NCBI GenBank assembly: GCA_029391995.1
Contig: CP113924.1
Span: 775,001-839,000 of the forward strand
Origin: Streptococcaceae bacterium ESL0729
GTDB taxonomy: Bacteria > Bacillota > Bacilli > Lactobacillales > Streptococcaceae
Length of the DNA: 64,000 nucleotides
Reading direction: 5' to 3'
The translations under genes and the position numbers were made by a program. Positions 1 through 10,105 of the stretch are shown here, piece after piece (the stretch's first letter is position 1; every line of letters starts with the position of its first letter). Below the pieces are notes generated by a model. It saw only the letters and a list, made by a program, of their open reading frames with translations, was not told the origin of the DNA and ran no database searches.

Positions 1-352
1 AATAAATTAAAGCTCCCTGACTACCACTTTTATCAACAATATAAGGATGATCTAAAATATAATCATAGGGACTATAGAATTGCTGGACAAGTTCCCTTTG
101 AGACCTCAAGGATATATAAGTCCCCTTAAATTTCCGGCTCCTAGTAAGGGACTTCTGCCCTTCCAAATACTGGTAAACTGTCTGAATAAATGCCTGATTT
201 AAAAATTTAAGGAGTAGTAAAATAAGATAGACTACTAGAAAACTTACTAAGATACTTATGAATGTAGGTATTTCAGCCAAGTTACTGGCTAGGCTGGCTG
301 GTAAAGGAAGCAATAAGCTTACTAATAAGGATATTAGAAGCCTGATTTTCAT
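1..352 (-). CDS. Partial membrane protein, N-terminal part only
   Basis: An open frame starts at ATG 352 and runs without a stop off the left edge, giving 117 codons. An AGGGAG ribosome binding site lies about 8 bases upstream. The protein starts with a basic-hydrophobic segment (MKIRLLISLL, residues 1-20) that may be a signal anchor. A second hydrophobic stretch follows at about 33-49 and ends in KFLNQ, after which the chain is polar and rich in Arg, Lys, Gln and Tyr. Two membrane helices followed by a soluble domain is the simplest reading. I do not recognise the family and the rest of the gene is outside the window. Confidence 0.6.
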   Translation of the reverse strand, partial: MKIRLLISLLVSLLLPLPASLASNLAEIPTFISILVSFLVVYLILLLLKFLNQAFIQTVYQYLEGQKSLTRSRKFKGTYISLRSQRELVQQFYSPYDYILDHPYIVDKSGSQGALIY

Positions 353-513
353 AATATAAGCTCTCCCTTTTCTAAGAATTTTTTACTAATTTTACCCTCA
401 TAATCTTACTAGTAACATACTAGGATAGACGGATTATAGGTAAAGAATCCTCAGCTAGCTTACACCAGTAAGCCCTATAAGTCAATCTAAATAAATTAAT
501 TAAGCCTTGTAGG

Positions 514-1698
514 CTACTTTTTGATTAAACGGGCCTGAAAATTATAAATAGGTCGGGACTGGCCTACTGTTCCTGACAGACCACCATTACTTGTCCACTC
601 CTGCCAACCAGAGTCCTTGAGAAAACTTCGGTACATGACATGATAATTTTTGGCTAAATCTCCTGTAAGTCTGATTTCAACTGCCTCCATGGCCTTTGAT
701 TGACCCGTAGTTCCAGCCATTTGGCCATCTTTTACAAATCCCTGCCAGCCAACATTTGCTACGTGGGCTCGATATTCAATTGAATCTGACAGACCAAAAT
801 TTTCAACCCTAAGGGCCAAGGCTTCCATATTTCTGAAGTCGTCTGTTCCAGAGAATCCTCCGTCTGACACCCAGTCCTTCCAGCCAACATTTGATATGTG
901 GGAGACATAATTTAGGCCTTGAACTGGATGGGAATTTGCTGGAACCTGGGACTGTGAATCCACTTGTTCGACAGCAATATACCTCCTTTTGCCGCTGCCT
1001 GCAATGTAGGAAATCCACAAGTAGCCATCTGCCTGAGTAAGTTGGTCGTAGATAACTGTATCACCTGGGTAATAGCTGGCAAGAGAGGGGCTTGAAAGCC
1101 TTGGCTCAGCCCTAACGTGAGAGCTTGTTTTAAAGCGATAAAGACCGCTCGGAGCAAGCTTATGAGAGTTATCAGGACTAGGACTTGGATTGGTTGGGCC
1201 AATGGCATTTGTGAGGTCCTTGAAGTGGATAAAACCCGAGACATCATGCTTACTAATCCAGCGGGACTTGTAGTTCCCCGTGTAGCCGTAGTTATACTCC
1301 TCTATCAAAACCCTATCCCCGCTTACCTCAGCCACCCAGGCCACATGCATGGATGACCACCAGGCAACAGAACCCACAGCCGGCTTGTTATCAACCACAA
1401 AACCCTGGCTACGAGCCGTATTGCCCCAGGTGTTGGCATTGCCATAACCCCTTGGAAGCATAAAACCATTAATCTTATCCAGGCGATGGGCAACAAATGA
1501 TGTACACTGACGAACGTACATGCCATAAGTATCTGCAACTAGTGAACCAACGGGATAAGACTTCCAGTAGGAGGGGTAATCATCCCCAACAGGAGCTGCC
1601 TCAACCTCTCCTACACAAAGGCTTGAAAAGCCTAAAACAAGGCAGCCAGTTAATAGGACTGAACCCTTAAATCTAAATTTCTTCTTAAGTATCTGCAA
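514..1698 (-). CDS. Secreted cell-wall hydrolase: CHAP, SH3b and three ChW repeats
   Basis: About 394 residues. I chose the TTG at 1698 because GGAGG sits 7 bases before it; an upstream TTG at 1725 has no such site. A signal peptide (KKKFRFK, hydrophobic core, likely cut after VEA) leads into a CHAP domain at about 50-160. Cys65 in QCTSF and His118 in MHVAWV fit the catalytic Cys/His pair of CHAP amidases or endopeptidases. A bacterial SH3 domain follows at about 181-248, then three ChW-type repeats (GW, then D/N-G, then GT) to the C terminus. The likely role is peptidoglycan cleavage in division or wall turnover; bond specificity cannot be read from the sequence. The gene looks monocistronic, and a weak AGCCT/AGGCT hairpin overlaps its stop. 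Confidence 0.85.
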   Translation of the reverse strand: MQILKKKFRFKGSVLLTGCLVLGFSSLCVGEVEAAPVGDDYPSYWKSYPVGSLVADTYGMYVRQCTSFVAHRLDKINGFMLPRGYGNANTWGNTARSQGFVVDNKPAVGSVAWWSSMHVAWVAEVSGDRVLIEEYNYGYTGNYKSRWISKHDVSGFIHFKDLTNAIGPTNPSPSPDNSHKLAPSGLYRFKTSSHVRAEPRLSSPSLASYYPGDTVIYDQLTQADGYLWISYIAGSGKRRYIAVEQVDSQSQVPANSHPVQGLNYVSHISNVGWKDWVSDGGFSGTDDFRNMEALALRVENFGLSDSIEYRAHVANVGWQGFVKDGQMAGTTGQSKAMEAVEIRLTGDLAKNYHVMYRSFLKDSGWQEWTSNGGLSGTVGQSRPIYNFQARLIKK

Positions 1699-1785
1699 AT
1701 AGTATCCTCCATAAATTTTTACCAATTTTTAAGTCTATCCTAAAAATGGCCTATCTACATATACGAAAACAAAGTAAGAAGCTAA

Positions 1786-1817
1786 CAAAAAACCTCCTTT
1801 ATTTTTAAAAGAGGTTT
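1786..1817 (-). terminator. Rho-independent terminator after the YczE-like gene
   Basis: The arms AAACCTC and GAGGTTT (1790-1796 and 1811-1817) form a hairpin followed on the minus strand by a T-rich run. It lies just after the stop at 1827 and closes the long engB/clpX-side operon before the CHAP gene. Confidence 0.75.
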
Positions 1818-1826
1818 AAAGAAATC

Positions 1827-2468
1827 TTATTTTTCAAGGGCTCCCCTGAGTCCGTATGACCAAGACATGATATGGGAGAAAAGGAAGAGGGAGATGATTG
1901 TCCCCTCCCTAATATAAATGGGAAGGCTGAAGGCAAAAGATAGGATTAAAGACCCACTCACTCCTATCACATCAATTCCATACCTGTAAAATTTCATTGA
2001 ATGCTTACTTCTTCTTTCTAAAAGCGTACAAAAATTCTCAATGGGAAACTGGAGCGCCTTATAATAGAGAACCCGTCCCACGCCAAAGCAAGTAACGAAA
2101 AGACCCACGAAGAAGAGAGCAAGTTTTAAGAAATAATTGGTCAAAACAAAGCCACCCAGAAGATTGTAGAGGAAAAAATTAACAACTGATCCAAAACAAA
2201 GCTGGGCTATGAGCATGAGCAAGTACTGATAGATATTTTTCTTTCGGTCAAGTAAAAAGCACATGATTAAAAAACTGATATTTGCAAGCATGGACATACT
2301 TCCAACCTTCATGGAAAAAATATCAGAAAGAGACAAAATCAAGGCATTAAAGCAGGTGACTCCAATATCTGCCTTGATGGACATGGACATACCTAGACCA
2401 CTAATCGTGTAGTACATAAATGAAATAAGTAAGACCTTATAAGAATAATTAAATCTTTTACCTGCCAT
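1827..2468 (-). CDS. YczE/YitT-like integral membrane protein
   Basis: About 213 residues with five to six hydrophobic segments. The opening YxxxGLGMSMSIKADIGVTCFNAL resembles the first repeat of YczE/YyaS-type proteins, which have a Gly-rich helix then a polar ADxG turn. ATG 2468 is preferred because GGAGG is 8 bases upstream; the TTG at 2471 is closer but less standard. No enzymatic motif is visible and transport or sensing is not established for the family. It is the last gene of the run from DUF1149/degV through clpX and engB and ends at a terminator. Confidence 0.65.
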   Translation of the reverse strand: MAGKRFNYSYKVLLISFMYYTISGLGMSMSIKADIGVTCFNALILSLSDIFSMKVGSMSMLANISFLIMCFLLDRKKNIYQYLLMLIAQLCFGSVVNFFLYNLLGGFVLTNYFLKLALFFVGLFVTCFGVGRVLYYKALQFPIENFCTLLERRSKHSMKFYRYGIDVIGVSGSLILSFAFSLPIYIREGTIISLFLFSHIMSWSYGLRGALEK

Positions 2469-2517
2469 CAACTCTTCCTCCTGATCCCTTAGGATATTAA
2501 ATAATTAATTTTAGGGC

Positions 2518-3108
2518 CTATTTTGAATCTACAAAGGATTCAATCGCAGCCCAAGCTTCATCATAACCTGTTTTATCGACTGACGAGAAGATGATAAAAT
2601 CATCAGTTGAGTCAAATTGAAGGGCCTTTTTAATGACAGCTTCATGCTTGTTCCATTTACCACGAGGGATTTTATCTGCCTTGGTTGCAACCAAGATTAC
2701 TGGAATTCCGTAGTATTTTAGGAATTCATACATCTGTACATCATCAACAGATGGCTCATGACGCAAATCAACTAGACTTACAACAGCCCTTAAATTATCA
2801 CGGGTGGTTAAGTACTCTTCAATCATCTTGCCCCATTTAGCACGCTCAGACTTACTAACCTTAGCATAGCCGTAACCTGGCACGTCAACAAAATGAATGG
2901 TATCATCGATATTATAAAAATTTAGAAGTTGAGTTTTTCCAGGTTTTCCTGAAGTACGGGCTAAATTTTTACGGTTAAGTAAGGTATTAATAAAGCTTGA
3001 TTTTCCGACATTTGAGCGACCAGCAAGGGCAATCTCAGGCATATCCGTTTCAGGATATTGCTTGCTTGAAGCAGCACTAATTACAATTTCTGCATTATGT
3101 TTATTCAT
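2518..3108 (-). CDS. engB: Ribosome biogenesis GTPase EngB/YsxC
   Basis: 196 residues, normal for the family. GTPase motifs are clear: GRSNVGKSS (30-38, P loop), PGKTQ (56-60), DVPGYG (75-80) and TKAD (142-145), with a C-terminal SS-V-D-K-TG G5-like element. EngB proteins act in assembly of the large ribosomal subunit and are usually essential. The gene follows clpX by about 58 bases. That gap contains a GGGCAC/GTGCCC hairpin (3146-3163), and the ribosome binding site is weak, so expression may be lowered relative to clpX. Confidence 0.96.
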   Translation of the reverse strand: MNKHNAEIVISAASSKQYPETDMPEIALAGRSNVGKSSFINTLLNRKNLARTSGKPGKTQLLNFYNIDDTIHFVDVPGYGYAKVSKSERAKWGKMIEEYLTTRDNLRAVVSLVDLRHEPSVDDVQMYEFLKYYGIPVILVATKADKIPRGKWNKHEAVIKKALQFDSTDDFIIFSSVDKTGYDEAWAAIESFVDSK

Positions 3109-3145
3109 TTTTTTATTTTCTCTCTAATTATATAAAAAGACGGAA

Positions 3146-3163
3146 AGGGCACACAAGTGCCCT
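3146..3163 (-). terminator. Hairpin between clpX and engB, possible weak terminator
   Basis: AGGGCAC and GTGCCCT form a 7-bp stem with a 4-base loop directly after clpX. On the minus strand the T run (TCTTTTTATA) begins a few bases late, so this may attenuate rather than stop transcription into engB. Confidence 0.45.
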
Positions 3164-3166
3164 AGC

Positions 3167-4402
3167 TTATTCAGAAGCTTCGTCTTCTTTTACTAAAATT
3201 GGCTCGTCTTCACCGTCAACTGTATCTTTGGTAATGATAACCTCGCGAACTCCTTCCATGCTTGGAAGTTCATACATAAGGTCCATCATCACTTCTTCAA
3301 TAATTGAGCGAAGGCCACGGGCTCCAGTCTTTCTTTCAATGGCTTTTTTGGCAATGGCATCAAGGGCACCATCTTCAAAGTCAAGCTCAATTCCATCAAA
3401 TTCCATCAGCTTCTTATACTGTCTAACCAAGGCATTCTTAGGCTTGGTTAAAATATGAATTAAATCTTCTTCTGTCAACTTATCAAGGGCTGCGACTACA
3501 GGAAGGCGTCCGATAAATTCGGGGATAAGCCCAAATTTTTGGATGTCTTCAGAGATAATCTCCTGCATGTAGCTTGCACCGTCATCAAGCTTTTTATTGT
3601 TAGAACCAAATCCAATAATCTTTTCACCCAGACGAGATTTAACAATATCTTCAATCCCGTCAAAGGCACCACCCACGATAAAGAGAATGTTCTTGGTATC
3701 AATCTGAATCATCTCCTGATTAGGATGCTTGCGCCCTCCTTGCGGGGGAACACTTGCAACTGTACCCTCAATTATCTTAAGAAGGGCTTGTTGGACCCCT
3801 TCACCTGATACATCACGTGTGATTGAAACATTTTCTGACTTTTTAGCAATCTTATCTATCTCATCGACATAAATAATCCCATGTTCTGCACGCTCAACAT
3901 TAAAGTCACTGGCCTGAAGGAGCTTTAAGAGGATATTTTCAACATCCTCTCCCACATAACCTGCCTCAGTAAGACTTGTCGCATCAGCAATGGCAAAGGG
4001 AACATTTAAGGTCCTTGCCAAAGTTTGGGCTAGGAAGGTCTTTCCTGACCCTGTTGGCCCAATCAAGAGGATGTTTGATTTTTGCAGCTCCACTGAGTTA
4101 TCAAGTGAACTTTGACTAAAGTTGATTCGTTTAAAATGGTTGTAAACAGCAACTGCAAGGGCTCTTTTGGCACGTTCCTGACCGATTACATACTCATTTA
4201 AGTCTTCCATGATTTCACGAGGTTTTTTGCTGACATCAATATCAGCCATGGCCTCGTCGTGAATCTCTTCCTGAAGAATCTCCATTGACAAATCAACACA
4301 TTCATTACAGATGTAGACGCCACTTCCTGCTATAATTTTTTTAACTTCATCTTGATTTTTTCCGCAAAAAGAGCAATTTATACTGCTTTTATCACTTGTC
4401 AT
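3167..4402 (-). CDS. clpX: ClpX, ATPase subunit of the ClpXP protease
   Basis: 411 residues. A four-cysteine zinc-binding domain (Cys10, 13, 32, 35) precedes an AAA+ module. Walker A GPTGSGKT is at 115-122, the pore loop GYVG at 148-151, Walker B IIYVDEID at 176-183 and the sensor-2 GAR at 360-362. The IGF tripeptide (263-265), which docks ClpX onto ClpP, is present, as is the RKH loop (224-226). It unfolds tagged proteins and feeds them to ClpP. It lies between folA and engB, an order typical of streptococci and lactococci. AGAGG upstream supports the start. Confidence 0.97.
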   Translation of the reverse strand: MTSDKSSINCSFCGKNQDEVKKIIAGSGVYICNECVDLSMEILQEEIHDEAMADIDVSKKPREIMEDLNEYVIGQERAKRALAVAVYNHFKRINFSQSSLDNSVELQKSNILLIGPTGSGKTFLAQTLARTLNVPFAIADATSLTEAGYVGEDVENILLKLLQASDFNVERAEHGIIYVDEIDKIAKKSENVSITRDVSGEGVQQALLKIIEGTVASVPPQGGRKHPNQEMIQIDTKNILFIVGGAFDGIEDIVKSRLGEKIIGFGSNNKKLDDGASYMQEIISEDIQKFGLIPEFIGRLPVVAALDKLTEEDLIHILTKPKNALVRQYKKLMEFDGIELDFEDGALDAIAKKAIERKTGARGLRSIIEEVMMDLMYELPSMEGVREVIITKDTVDGEDEPILVKEDEASE

Positions 4403-4435
4403 ATAGACCTCTTTCTATTACTTGCTTGCTATTAA

Positions 4436-4936
4436 TTATTTTTTTCTATCTAAAACTTGAATGACAAAATCATACATATTTTTGTCATCCCGCCTGTAAG
4501 CTTCCTCACTCACAAGCTCAAACTGCGTCCAATCAAAGTTTTTAGGAAAATAAGTATCTCCTTCAAGCTCTGCGTCAATAATGGTCCTGTAAAAGCGGTC
4601 AATATCACCTTCAAACAGCTGAATAACCTGAGCTCCTCCGATTACATGGAGGGTCTTATCTTGATTTTTGTACCAATCAAGTACCTGACTTTTACTGTTC
4701 ATAACAAGAATCTCATCTGACCCTGGATCATAATTTGAATCACTGGTAAGGACCAAGGTTGTTCTCCTTGGTAAAGTCCGCTTATTCATCCCCTCAAATG
4801 TTGTCCGTCCCATTAAGATGGCATCATCAAGAGTTGTTTTTTTAAAGTGGGCCAACTCAGCTGGTAGATGCCAGGGTAGGCTTCCATCCTTTCCGATTAG
4901 ACCAGTCTTGTCCTCAGCTAAAATTCCTATAATCAT
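4436..4936 (-). CDS. folA: Dihydrofolate reductase
   Basis: About 166 residues. Two ATGs are adjacent (4939 and 4936); the second has the better distance to AAAGGAG. Typical features are GILAEDKTGLIGKDG with the following LPWHLP (substrate and NADPH loop), the MGRTTFEGM helix start, LVLTSD, and the late GGAQVIQLF nucleotide-binding turn. It reduces dihydrofolate to tetrahydrofolate and so regenerates the cofactor consumed by thymidylate synthase, encoded two genes upstream in the same direction. It is the trimethoprim target of the chromosome. Confidence 0.96.
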   Translation of the reverse strand: MIIGILAEDKTGLIGKDGSLPWHLPAELAHFKKTTLDDAILMGRTTFEGMNKRTLPRRTTLVLTSDSNYDPGSDEILVMNSKSQVLDWYKNQDKTLHVIGGAQVIQLFEGDIDRFYRTIIDAELEGDTYFPKNFDWTQFELVSEEAYRRDDKNMYDFVIQVLDRKK

Positions 4937-5012
4937 CATATCTCCTTTGCCATCTCATTTATCAAGTAAGTCTATTATATGATTAATTAAGGCCATAAAA
5001 CAATAGCAAGAC

Positions 5013-5321
5013 TTATTTTTTTCTCCTAAAATAATAGGAAAAGGCAAAAAGGCTGGCTATAACTGCTAGTATTATAAGATTTGCCTTAGGAAATCTTATA
5101 AGGCTTCCAATAAACAAAAATGATGTAAAGATGCTTATGTAGACAACTACAAAGGCCACAAGAAGGGCCACAACTACTATGCATAGACCTATTAGGACCT
5201 TGAAAATATTTGGTAAACCTATCAGCCAAAGGAGGATTTTTCTGACCCAAAGAGGTGTCTCCTGTGATTGTGCACTGCTAGAAATTTTACTTAAAAATTT
5301 CCTATATGAATTTGCAAACAT
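5013..5321 (-). CDS. Small membrane protein, unknown function
   Basis: 102 residues with a good AGGAG 7 bases before the ATG, so it is very likely translated. A polar N terminus (about 1-30) precedes two strongly hydrophobic segments at about 30-70 and 77-95, and the chain ends in the basic cluster YYFRRKK. The N terminus and tail are probably cytoplasmic. I do not recognise the family. It sits between thyA and folA, so it is likely co-transcribed with dTMP synthesis genes, but no functional link is evident. Confidence 0.7.
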   Translation of the reverse strand: MFANSYRKFLSKISSSAQSQETPLWVRKILLWLIGLPNIFKVLIGLCIVVVALLVAFVVVYISIFTSFLFIGSLIRFPKANLIILAVIASLFAFSYYFRRKK

Positions 5322-5365
5322 GGTTTATCTCCTTTAAGTAAGTAAACAGAGCTTACAAGAATAAC

Positions 5366-6202
5366 TTAGATGGCTAAATCGAATTTTAATTGTGGTTTAA
5401 CCGGCTCATAATCAACTAGTTCAAAATCTTCTGGTTTAATGTCAAAGAAGTTGGTTCCAGGAGCTGCATGAAGGATTAAACGGGGGCTACAGTCAGTTTC
5501 CTTACGATTTAAGAGGGTATCAGCCTGCTCAAATTGATTGTTGTAGATGTGTAAATTATTAACAAAATAGCAGAACTTTCCAAGCTTCCAACCAAAGTGG
5601 CAGGCAATCATCATTTGAAGGGCCACATACTGCATGGCGTTAATGTGATGGGACACTAGCATGTCGCTTGACCTTTGGATTAAACTTGCATCTAAATAAA
5701 TGTCATCTCCAAGCTTACGAACATCATACATGGACTGAAAGGCACAAGGATTTAGACCTGGGCTGGCCTCAAAGTCATCATACTGCCACATGTTAATAAT
5801 GTTACGGCGATTCCAAGGATTTTTTTCCAAACCTTCTAAGAGCTTGGTGATAATCCCGTGTCTTTTAACGGTCTCCCCGTAGCGAACTCCAATGGTTCCA
5901 TCCCCAATATCCCACTCATCCCAGTAGTGAACATTGTACTTGTCCCTCAAGAGGTCAAGGTCATTTGATTGATCCTGGTAGATCCAAAAAATCTCCTTGA
6001 TGGCTGTTTTAATGGGAATGGGACGGAGGGTTGTGATTGGAAATTCGCCCTTTGATAGGTCATATTCAGCAAATTGGTTGGTTACATACTTGCTGTTGGC
6101 TGTCTCCCCATTTTTATAGCGGGGACGAGCCTGCTCGCTCCAAACCCCATTATCAAGGATATTTTTAATATTTTCCTTAAAAATTTTATCCGCCTTGGTC
6201 AT
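5366..6202 (-). CDS. thyA: Thymidylate synthase
   Basis: 278 residues, the usual length. The catalytic cysteine is in the [11 protein letters not shown] segment, followed by the [10 protein letters not shown] and N-A-MQYVALQ motifs and the [11 protein letters not shown] element that contacts dUMP. It methylates dUMP to dTMP using methylene-tetrahydrofolate. The active-site neighbourhood differs from the E. coli PPCH form and matches the divergent type I remember from lactococci. AAGGAGG before the ATG supports the start. It lies downstream of the ABC-F gene and upstream of the small membrane gene and folA. Confidence 0.94.
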   Translation of the reverse strand: MTKADKIFKENIKNILDNGVWSEQARPRYKNGETANSKYVTNQFAEYDLSKGEFPITTLRPIPIKTAIKEIFWIYQDQSNDLDLLRDKYNVHYWDEWDIGDGTIGVRYGETVKRHGIITKLLEGLEKNPWNRRNIINMWQYDDFEASPGLNPCAFQSMYDVRKLGDDIYLDASLIQRSSDMLVSHHINAMQYVALQMMIACHFGWKLGKFCYFVNNLHIYNNQFEQADTLLNRKETDCSPRLILHAAPGTNFFDIKPEDFELVDYEPVKPQLKFDLAI

Positions 6203-6244
6203 GCTTCCTCCTTATGTCATGTCTTGTCTTATATCTAATTTATT

Positions 6245-8119
6245 TTAAGCTTTGCCACTTAGGTACTCATAGCGGTCATACTTTTCAAGCAGGGTATCAT
6301 TGGCCTCATCTAGTTCCTTTTGCAGGATTGAGAGTTTACCAAAGTCACTACCATTTTCATTCATCTCAGTTTCAATCTCAGAAATTCGTTCTTCAAGGGT
6401 CATAATCTCATCTTCAATGGTGGCCCATTCTTTTTGCTCAAAGTAGGAAAGACGCTCCTTTTTCTCCTTGACCTTGGCTGTTTTTTCAAGAGGAGCCTCT
6501 TCAATTTTTTCAAGAGGTTTGTCGACCTTGCTCAAAAGGTAAGTCGAATAATTGCCGTGGTACTTGTTAATAGTTCCCGAATCAAAAATTAATAGCTGTG
6601 AGGCCACCTTATCAAGGAAGTAACGGTCATGGCTAACTGTAATAACGGCTCCTGGAAAGCTTGCTAAAAAGTCTTCAAGGACGGTTAAGGTTGCGATATC
6701 TAAATCATTTGTCGGCTCATCCAAAAGAAGAACATTAGGCTGCTCCAAAAGAATTTTTAAAAGATACAGGCGTTTTTTCTCCCCACCTGAAAGTTTTGAG
6801 ATAAGGGTTCCGTGGGTTGAACGAGGAAAGAGGAACTGCTCAAGGAGGTTGACAACAGACGTCATCTCACCAGTCTTATTGGTTGAGGCCGCTGCTACTT
6901 CTTCTAGGAAGTTGATTACCCGTTTTGACTCATCAAGTCCCCTGATATTTTGGGAGAAATAGCCAATTTTTACAGTTTCACCAATGTCTAAAAGCCCTGA
7001 ATCAAGCTCTAAATCGCCGTTAATAATATTTAAAAGGGTTGATTTTCCTGACCCATTGTCACCAATGATTCCAATCCGGCTGTCTGCCTGTAAGAGAAGA
7101 TCAAAATCAGAAAAAATCTTCTTGTCAGGGTAAGAAAAATTAGCATCTTCAAGCTTAACCACCTTCTTACCCAGGCGACTTGTAGCAAGATTTATTTCCA
7201 GGTTTTCTGAATTATCAGAGGTCATGCTGTCCTTTAGGCTTTCAAAGCGGTCAATCCTAGCCTGTTGCTTGGTGGCTCGGGCTTGAGGACTCTTTCTAAT
7301 CCAGCTTAATTCCTGCTTGAAAAGCTGACGCTTCTTGTGCTGCTGGCTGGCCTCTGCTTCTTCTCGTTCTGCCCTTTGAGTTAAGTAATCCTGGTAGTTT
7401 CCTTGATACTCAATGACACCACCTTGGTCCAATTCAAAAATACGGTTGGCCACATTATCTAGGAAATAACGATCATGGGTGATGAAAAGAACTGCCCTTT
7501 TAAGACTAGTCAGGTAATTTTGCAGCCAGGCAATGGTTTCCACATCCAGGTGGTTGGTCGGCTCATCTAGCAATAATAAATCACTTGGGTTGACCAAAGC
7601 CTGAGCCAATTGAACCCTTCTTTTTTGTCCCCCTGAAAGGCTTGAAATTTTCTTAGAGGTATCTGTTATGTCTAACTTTGAAAGGACGGTTTTGACCTCC
7701 TGCTCAATGCTCCAAGCATTGTTTGAAGAGACCTCTTCCTCCCTTTTAGATAGCTGACCTTGCAGGTCCTCATTCATGGGATCTTCTGTCAGACGCTCGA
7801 GGGCCTTTTCATAGCCCTTGATAATAGCCATCTGGGGAAGCGTCTCATCAAGGATTGCATCAAGAATGGTATCATCTTCCTTGAAATCAGGCTCCTGGGT
7901 CAGGTAGGTTATCTTGTAATCATGGGGATGGAGAAAAGGATTTTTATCCCCATCAAATCCCGAATGACCTGAAATCACATTTAAGAGGGTTGTTTTACCG
8001 GTCCCATTGACTCCGATAAGTCCAATTTTATCATCATCATGGATGATAAAAGAGAGGTCTGAAAAGACCGTCTTATCACCGACTGATTTGGTCAGGGCTT
8101 CAACACGAAAGTCACTCAT
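6245..8119 (-). CDS. ABC-F family ATPase, Uup/YfmR-like
   Basis: 624 residues with two ATP-binding cassettes and no membrane domain. The first Walker A is GVNGTGKT (36-43) and the second GDNGSGKST; both halves have LSGGQKRR or LSGGEKKR signatures and LLLDEPTN Walker B. A charged linker (HKKRQLFKQELSWIRKSPQAR) separates them, and a coiled-coil tail with ERISEIETEM marks the Uup/YfmR branch. ABC-F proteins of this branch bind ribosomes and help resolve stalled translation; an antibiotic-resistance role is not indicated. The start overlaps the end of cca by 8 bases, which suggests translational coupling. Confidence 0.9.
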   Translation of the reverse strand: MSDFRVEALTKSVGDKTVFSDLSFIIHDDDKIGLIGVNGTGKTTLLNVISGHSGFDGDKNPFLHPHDYKITYLTQEPDFKEDDTILDAILDETLPQMAIIKGYEKALERLTEDPMNEDLQGQLSKREEEVSSNNAWSIEQEVKTVLSKLDITDTSKKISSLSGGQKRRVQLAQALVNPSDLLLLDEPTNHLDVETIAWLQNYLTSLKRAVLFITHDRYFLDNVANRIFELDQGGVIEYQGNYQDYLTQRAEREEAEASQQHKKRQLFKQELSWIRKSPQARATKQQARIDRFESLKDSMTSDNSENLEINLATSRLGKKVVKLEDANFSYPDKKIFSDFDLLLQADSRIGIIGDNGSGKSTLLNIINGDLELDSGLLDIGETVKIGYFSQNIRGLDESKRVINFLEEVAAASTNKTGEMTSVVNLLEQFLFPRSTHGTLISKLSGGEKKRLYLLKILLEQPNVLLLDEPTNDLDIATLTVLEDFLASFPGAVITVSHDRYFLDKVASQLLIFDSGTINKYHGNYSTYLLSKVDKPLEKIEEAPLEKTAKVKEKKERLSYFEQKEWATIEDEIMTLEERISEIETEMNENGSDFGKLSILQKELDEANDTLLEKYDRYEYLSGKA

Positions 8120-9335
8120 ATATATCTTCTTTCATTTCTTCTTTGAGGTAGGCTAAAATAATGGCTTGCTTATTTTCTAAATTGCCATCCACCACAAGCT
8201 CCTCAATCTTACTAATTAATTGACCAATCCAAACTCCAGGTTTGCGGTCAAAATTCTTCATCAAAATCTGGCCATTAATATCAAGCTCGGCCTTTGACTT
8301 TATTGGAAGACCCTCAGCCAGATCATTTAAGAGGGTCTGATTGACCTGCTCTCCTTCTGCCAAAAAGAGGTCTTCTGCTAATTTTAGGGAATCATATCCC
8401 AGCTGGTAAAGGTCTCGCCTAGTCCAAGGCCTTAATTTACCAACTTTATAGGCCTTACAAATATCAGTAACTCTTTTGATAAAGTCATTTGACACATTCC
8501 ACTTCTTCAGGAAACATTTGCAGTCATCTACTTGAAGGTTTAAAAGCAGGTAAGCCCAGACTTGTTCAGATTCTGAGAAAAGAAAGGCTTCATCAGTAAT
8601 TCGCACAAGAATCTGTTCCAAATCTCTTTGGCTGTTAGCTAGTCCTGGCAGGTAGTTAATCACTCCTGATTCAAGGAAGTTGGTTAGTCCCTTCCGCCAG
8701 AAATTGGCCATTAAAAGCTTATCAAGCTCAATAAAACTTCTTTCAATTGATATTTTCTCAAGAAGGGGTGCATGGGTCTTCATGGCTGAAAAAGTCTGCT
8801 CTTCAATGTCAAAATCAAGACTTGCCGTAAAACGCAGGGCCCTCATAATTCTTAGGGCATCCTCATTAAAACGCTCATCAGCTACACCGACTGCTCTGAT
8901 TAACTTATTTTCAAGGTCCATAAGGCCTGAAAAACGGTCAATAATCACCCCGTCCTCAGCCAGGGCAAAGGCATTGATTGTAAAATCCCGCCTCAAAAGG
9001 TCCTCATCCAAATTACGGACAAAGGTCACCCCACTTGGACGCCTGTAGTCGACATAGACATCTTCTGTCCTAAAGGTCGTAATCTCATACTGGCCTTCTT
9101 CAGCCAAGACAAGAACGGTCCCATGCTCAATCCCAATATCGACCGTTTTTTCAAAAATCTGCTTAACTTCTTCTGGATAGGCACTAGTCGCTATGTCAAC
9201 ATCATGAATGGCTCTCTTAAGGAGGACATCACGCACACTTCCACCTACAAAATAGGCCTCATAGCCTGAAGATTTTAGCCTATCAATTATAGGTAAAGCC
9301 TGCTGAAATTCAACAGGCATATTTTCTAATCTCAT
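8112..9335 (-). CDS. cca: CCA-adding tRNA nucleotidyltransferase
   Basis: 407 residues. The head domain has the class II signature [14 protein letters not shown] followed by HDVDIATSA, with the metal-binding DVD. The basic motif [10 protein letters not shown] and the template motif region [12 protein letters not shown] follow. It adds or repairs the 3' CCA of tRNAs. The start ATG overlaps the dapB stop as TTATGA, with only weak Shine-Dalgarno character, so coupling from dapB is likely. An alternative ATG five codons later is possible. Confidence 0.95.
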   Translation of the reverse strand: MRLENMPVEFQQALPIIDRLKSSGYEAYFVGGSVRDVLLKRAIHDVDIATSAYPEEVKQIFEKTVDIGIEHGTVLVLAEEGQYEITTFRTEDVYVDYRRPSGVTFVRNLDEDLLRRDFTINAFALAEDGVIIDRFSGLMDLENKLIRAVGVADERFNEDALRIMRALRFTASLDFDIEEQTFSAMKTHAPLLEKISIERSFIELDKLLMANFWRKGLTNFLESGVINYLPGLANSQRDLEQILVRITDEAFLFSESEQVWAYLLLNLQVDDCKCFLKKWNVSNDFIKRVTDICKAYKVGKLRPWTRRDLYQLGYDSLKLAEDLFLAEGEQVNQTLLNDLAEGLPIKSKAELDINGQILMKNFDRKPGVWIGQLISKIEELVVDGNLENKQAIILAYLKEEMKEDIYE

Positions 9336-10096
9336 AATAAATGTTCCAACCCATATACTAACTGATCTAATTCTGTTACTTTTTTAATCCCAAGCTTGAC
9401 TCCACCCATAAATGACTGGCGGTCGTAAGAGTCATGGCGAATAGTCAAGCCCTCACCAGGGGCACCAAAAATTACCTCCTGATGGGCAATAAGACCTGGA
9501 AGTCGCACGCTGTGAATCCTAAAGCCTGAATATTCAGCCCCGCGGGCACCAGGCAAGCTTTCTTCTTCTCCAACTGCTCCCTGTTTTTTAAACTTACGAT
9601 TTTCTTCAATCAATTCAGCTGTTTTAATGGCTGTACCACTTGGAGCATCCATTTTTTTATCATGGTGGAGTTCAATTATCTCAAGATCTGGGAAGTATTT
9701 TGAAGCCTTGGCAGCAAATTCCATCATTAGAATGGCCCCAACCGCAAAGTTAGGTGCAATTAAACCACCAACTTTTTTCTCAAGGGATAAATCCTTTAAG
9801 AATTTAATGTCTTCCTCAGAAAATCCAGTGGTTCCAACAACCGGTGAAAAACCTTGTTCAATGGCAAATTTTGTATTGTCAAAAACAACCTTTGGCGTTG
9901 TAAAATCAACCCAAACATCTGCGTCAAAGCCAATCAAATCTTCCTTCTTGGTAAAAACGGGCACACCATCTACATCACTTTCTTCCGCAAAGGGATCAAC
10001 GAAGGCAGCCAGCTCAAGTTCTGGATCAGCCTTAACCATGTTAACAGCAGTTGATCCCATTTTTCCCTTGTAACCTGCGATAATTACTTTAATCAT
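9332..10096 (-). CDS. dapB: 4-hydroxy-tetrahydrodipicolinate reductase
   Basis: 254 residues. The Rossmann motif GYKGKMGS near the N terminus binds NAD(P)H; the signature [15 protein letters not shown] carries the catalytic His-His and Lys residues. It makes tetrahydrodipicolinate for lysine and diaminopimelate, the pathway also served by lysA at the right end of the window. AAGGAG lies 5 bases before the ATG. It sits between degV and cca with a short spacer and an overlap, so all three are probably in one transcript. Confidence 0.96.
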   Translation of the reverse strand: MIKVIIAGYKGKMGSTAVNMVKADPELELAAFVDPFAEESDVDGVPVFTKKEDLIGFDADVWVDFTTPKVVFDNTKFAIEQGFSPVVGTTGFSEEDIKFLKDLSLEKKVGGLIAPNFAVGAILMMEFAAKASKYFPDLEIIELHHDKKMDAPSGTAIKTAELIEENRKFKKQGAVGEEESLPGARGAEYSGFRIHSVRLPGLIAHQEVIFGAPGEGLTIRHDSYDRQSFMGGVKLGIKKVTELDQLVYGLEHLL

Positions 10097-10105
10097 AAAA
10101 ACTCC

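Noticed and set aside
1600-1698. Lipobox-like LTGC in the signal peptide of the CHAP protein
   Set aside because: Only about five hydrophobic residues precede the cysteine, while a full hydrophobic core with an A-x-A-like site (VEA) lies further on, so type I secretion is more likely.
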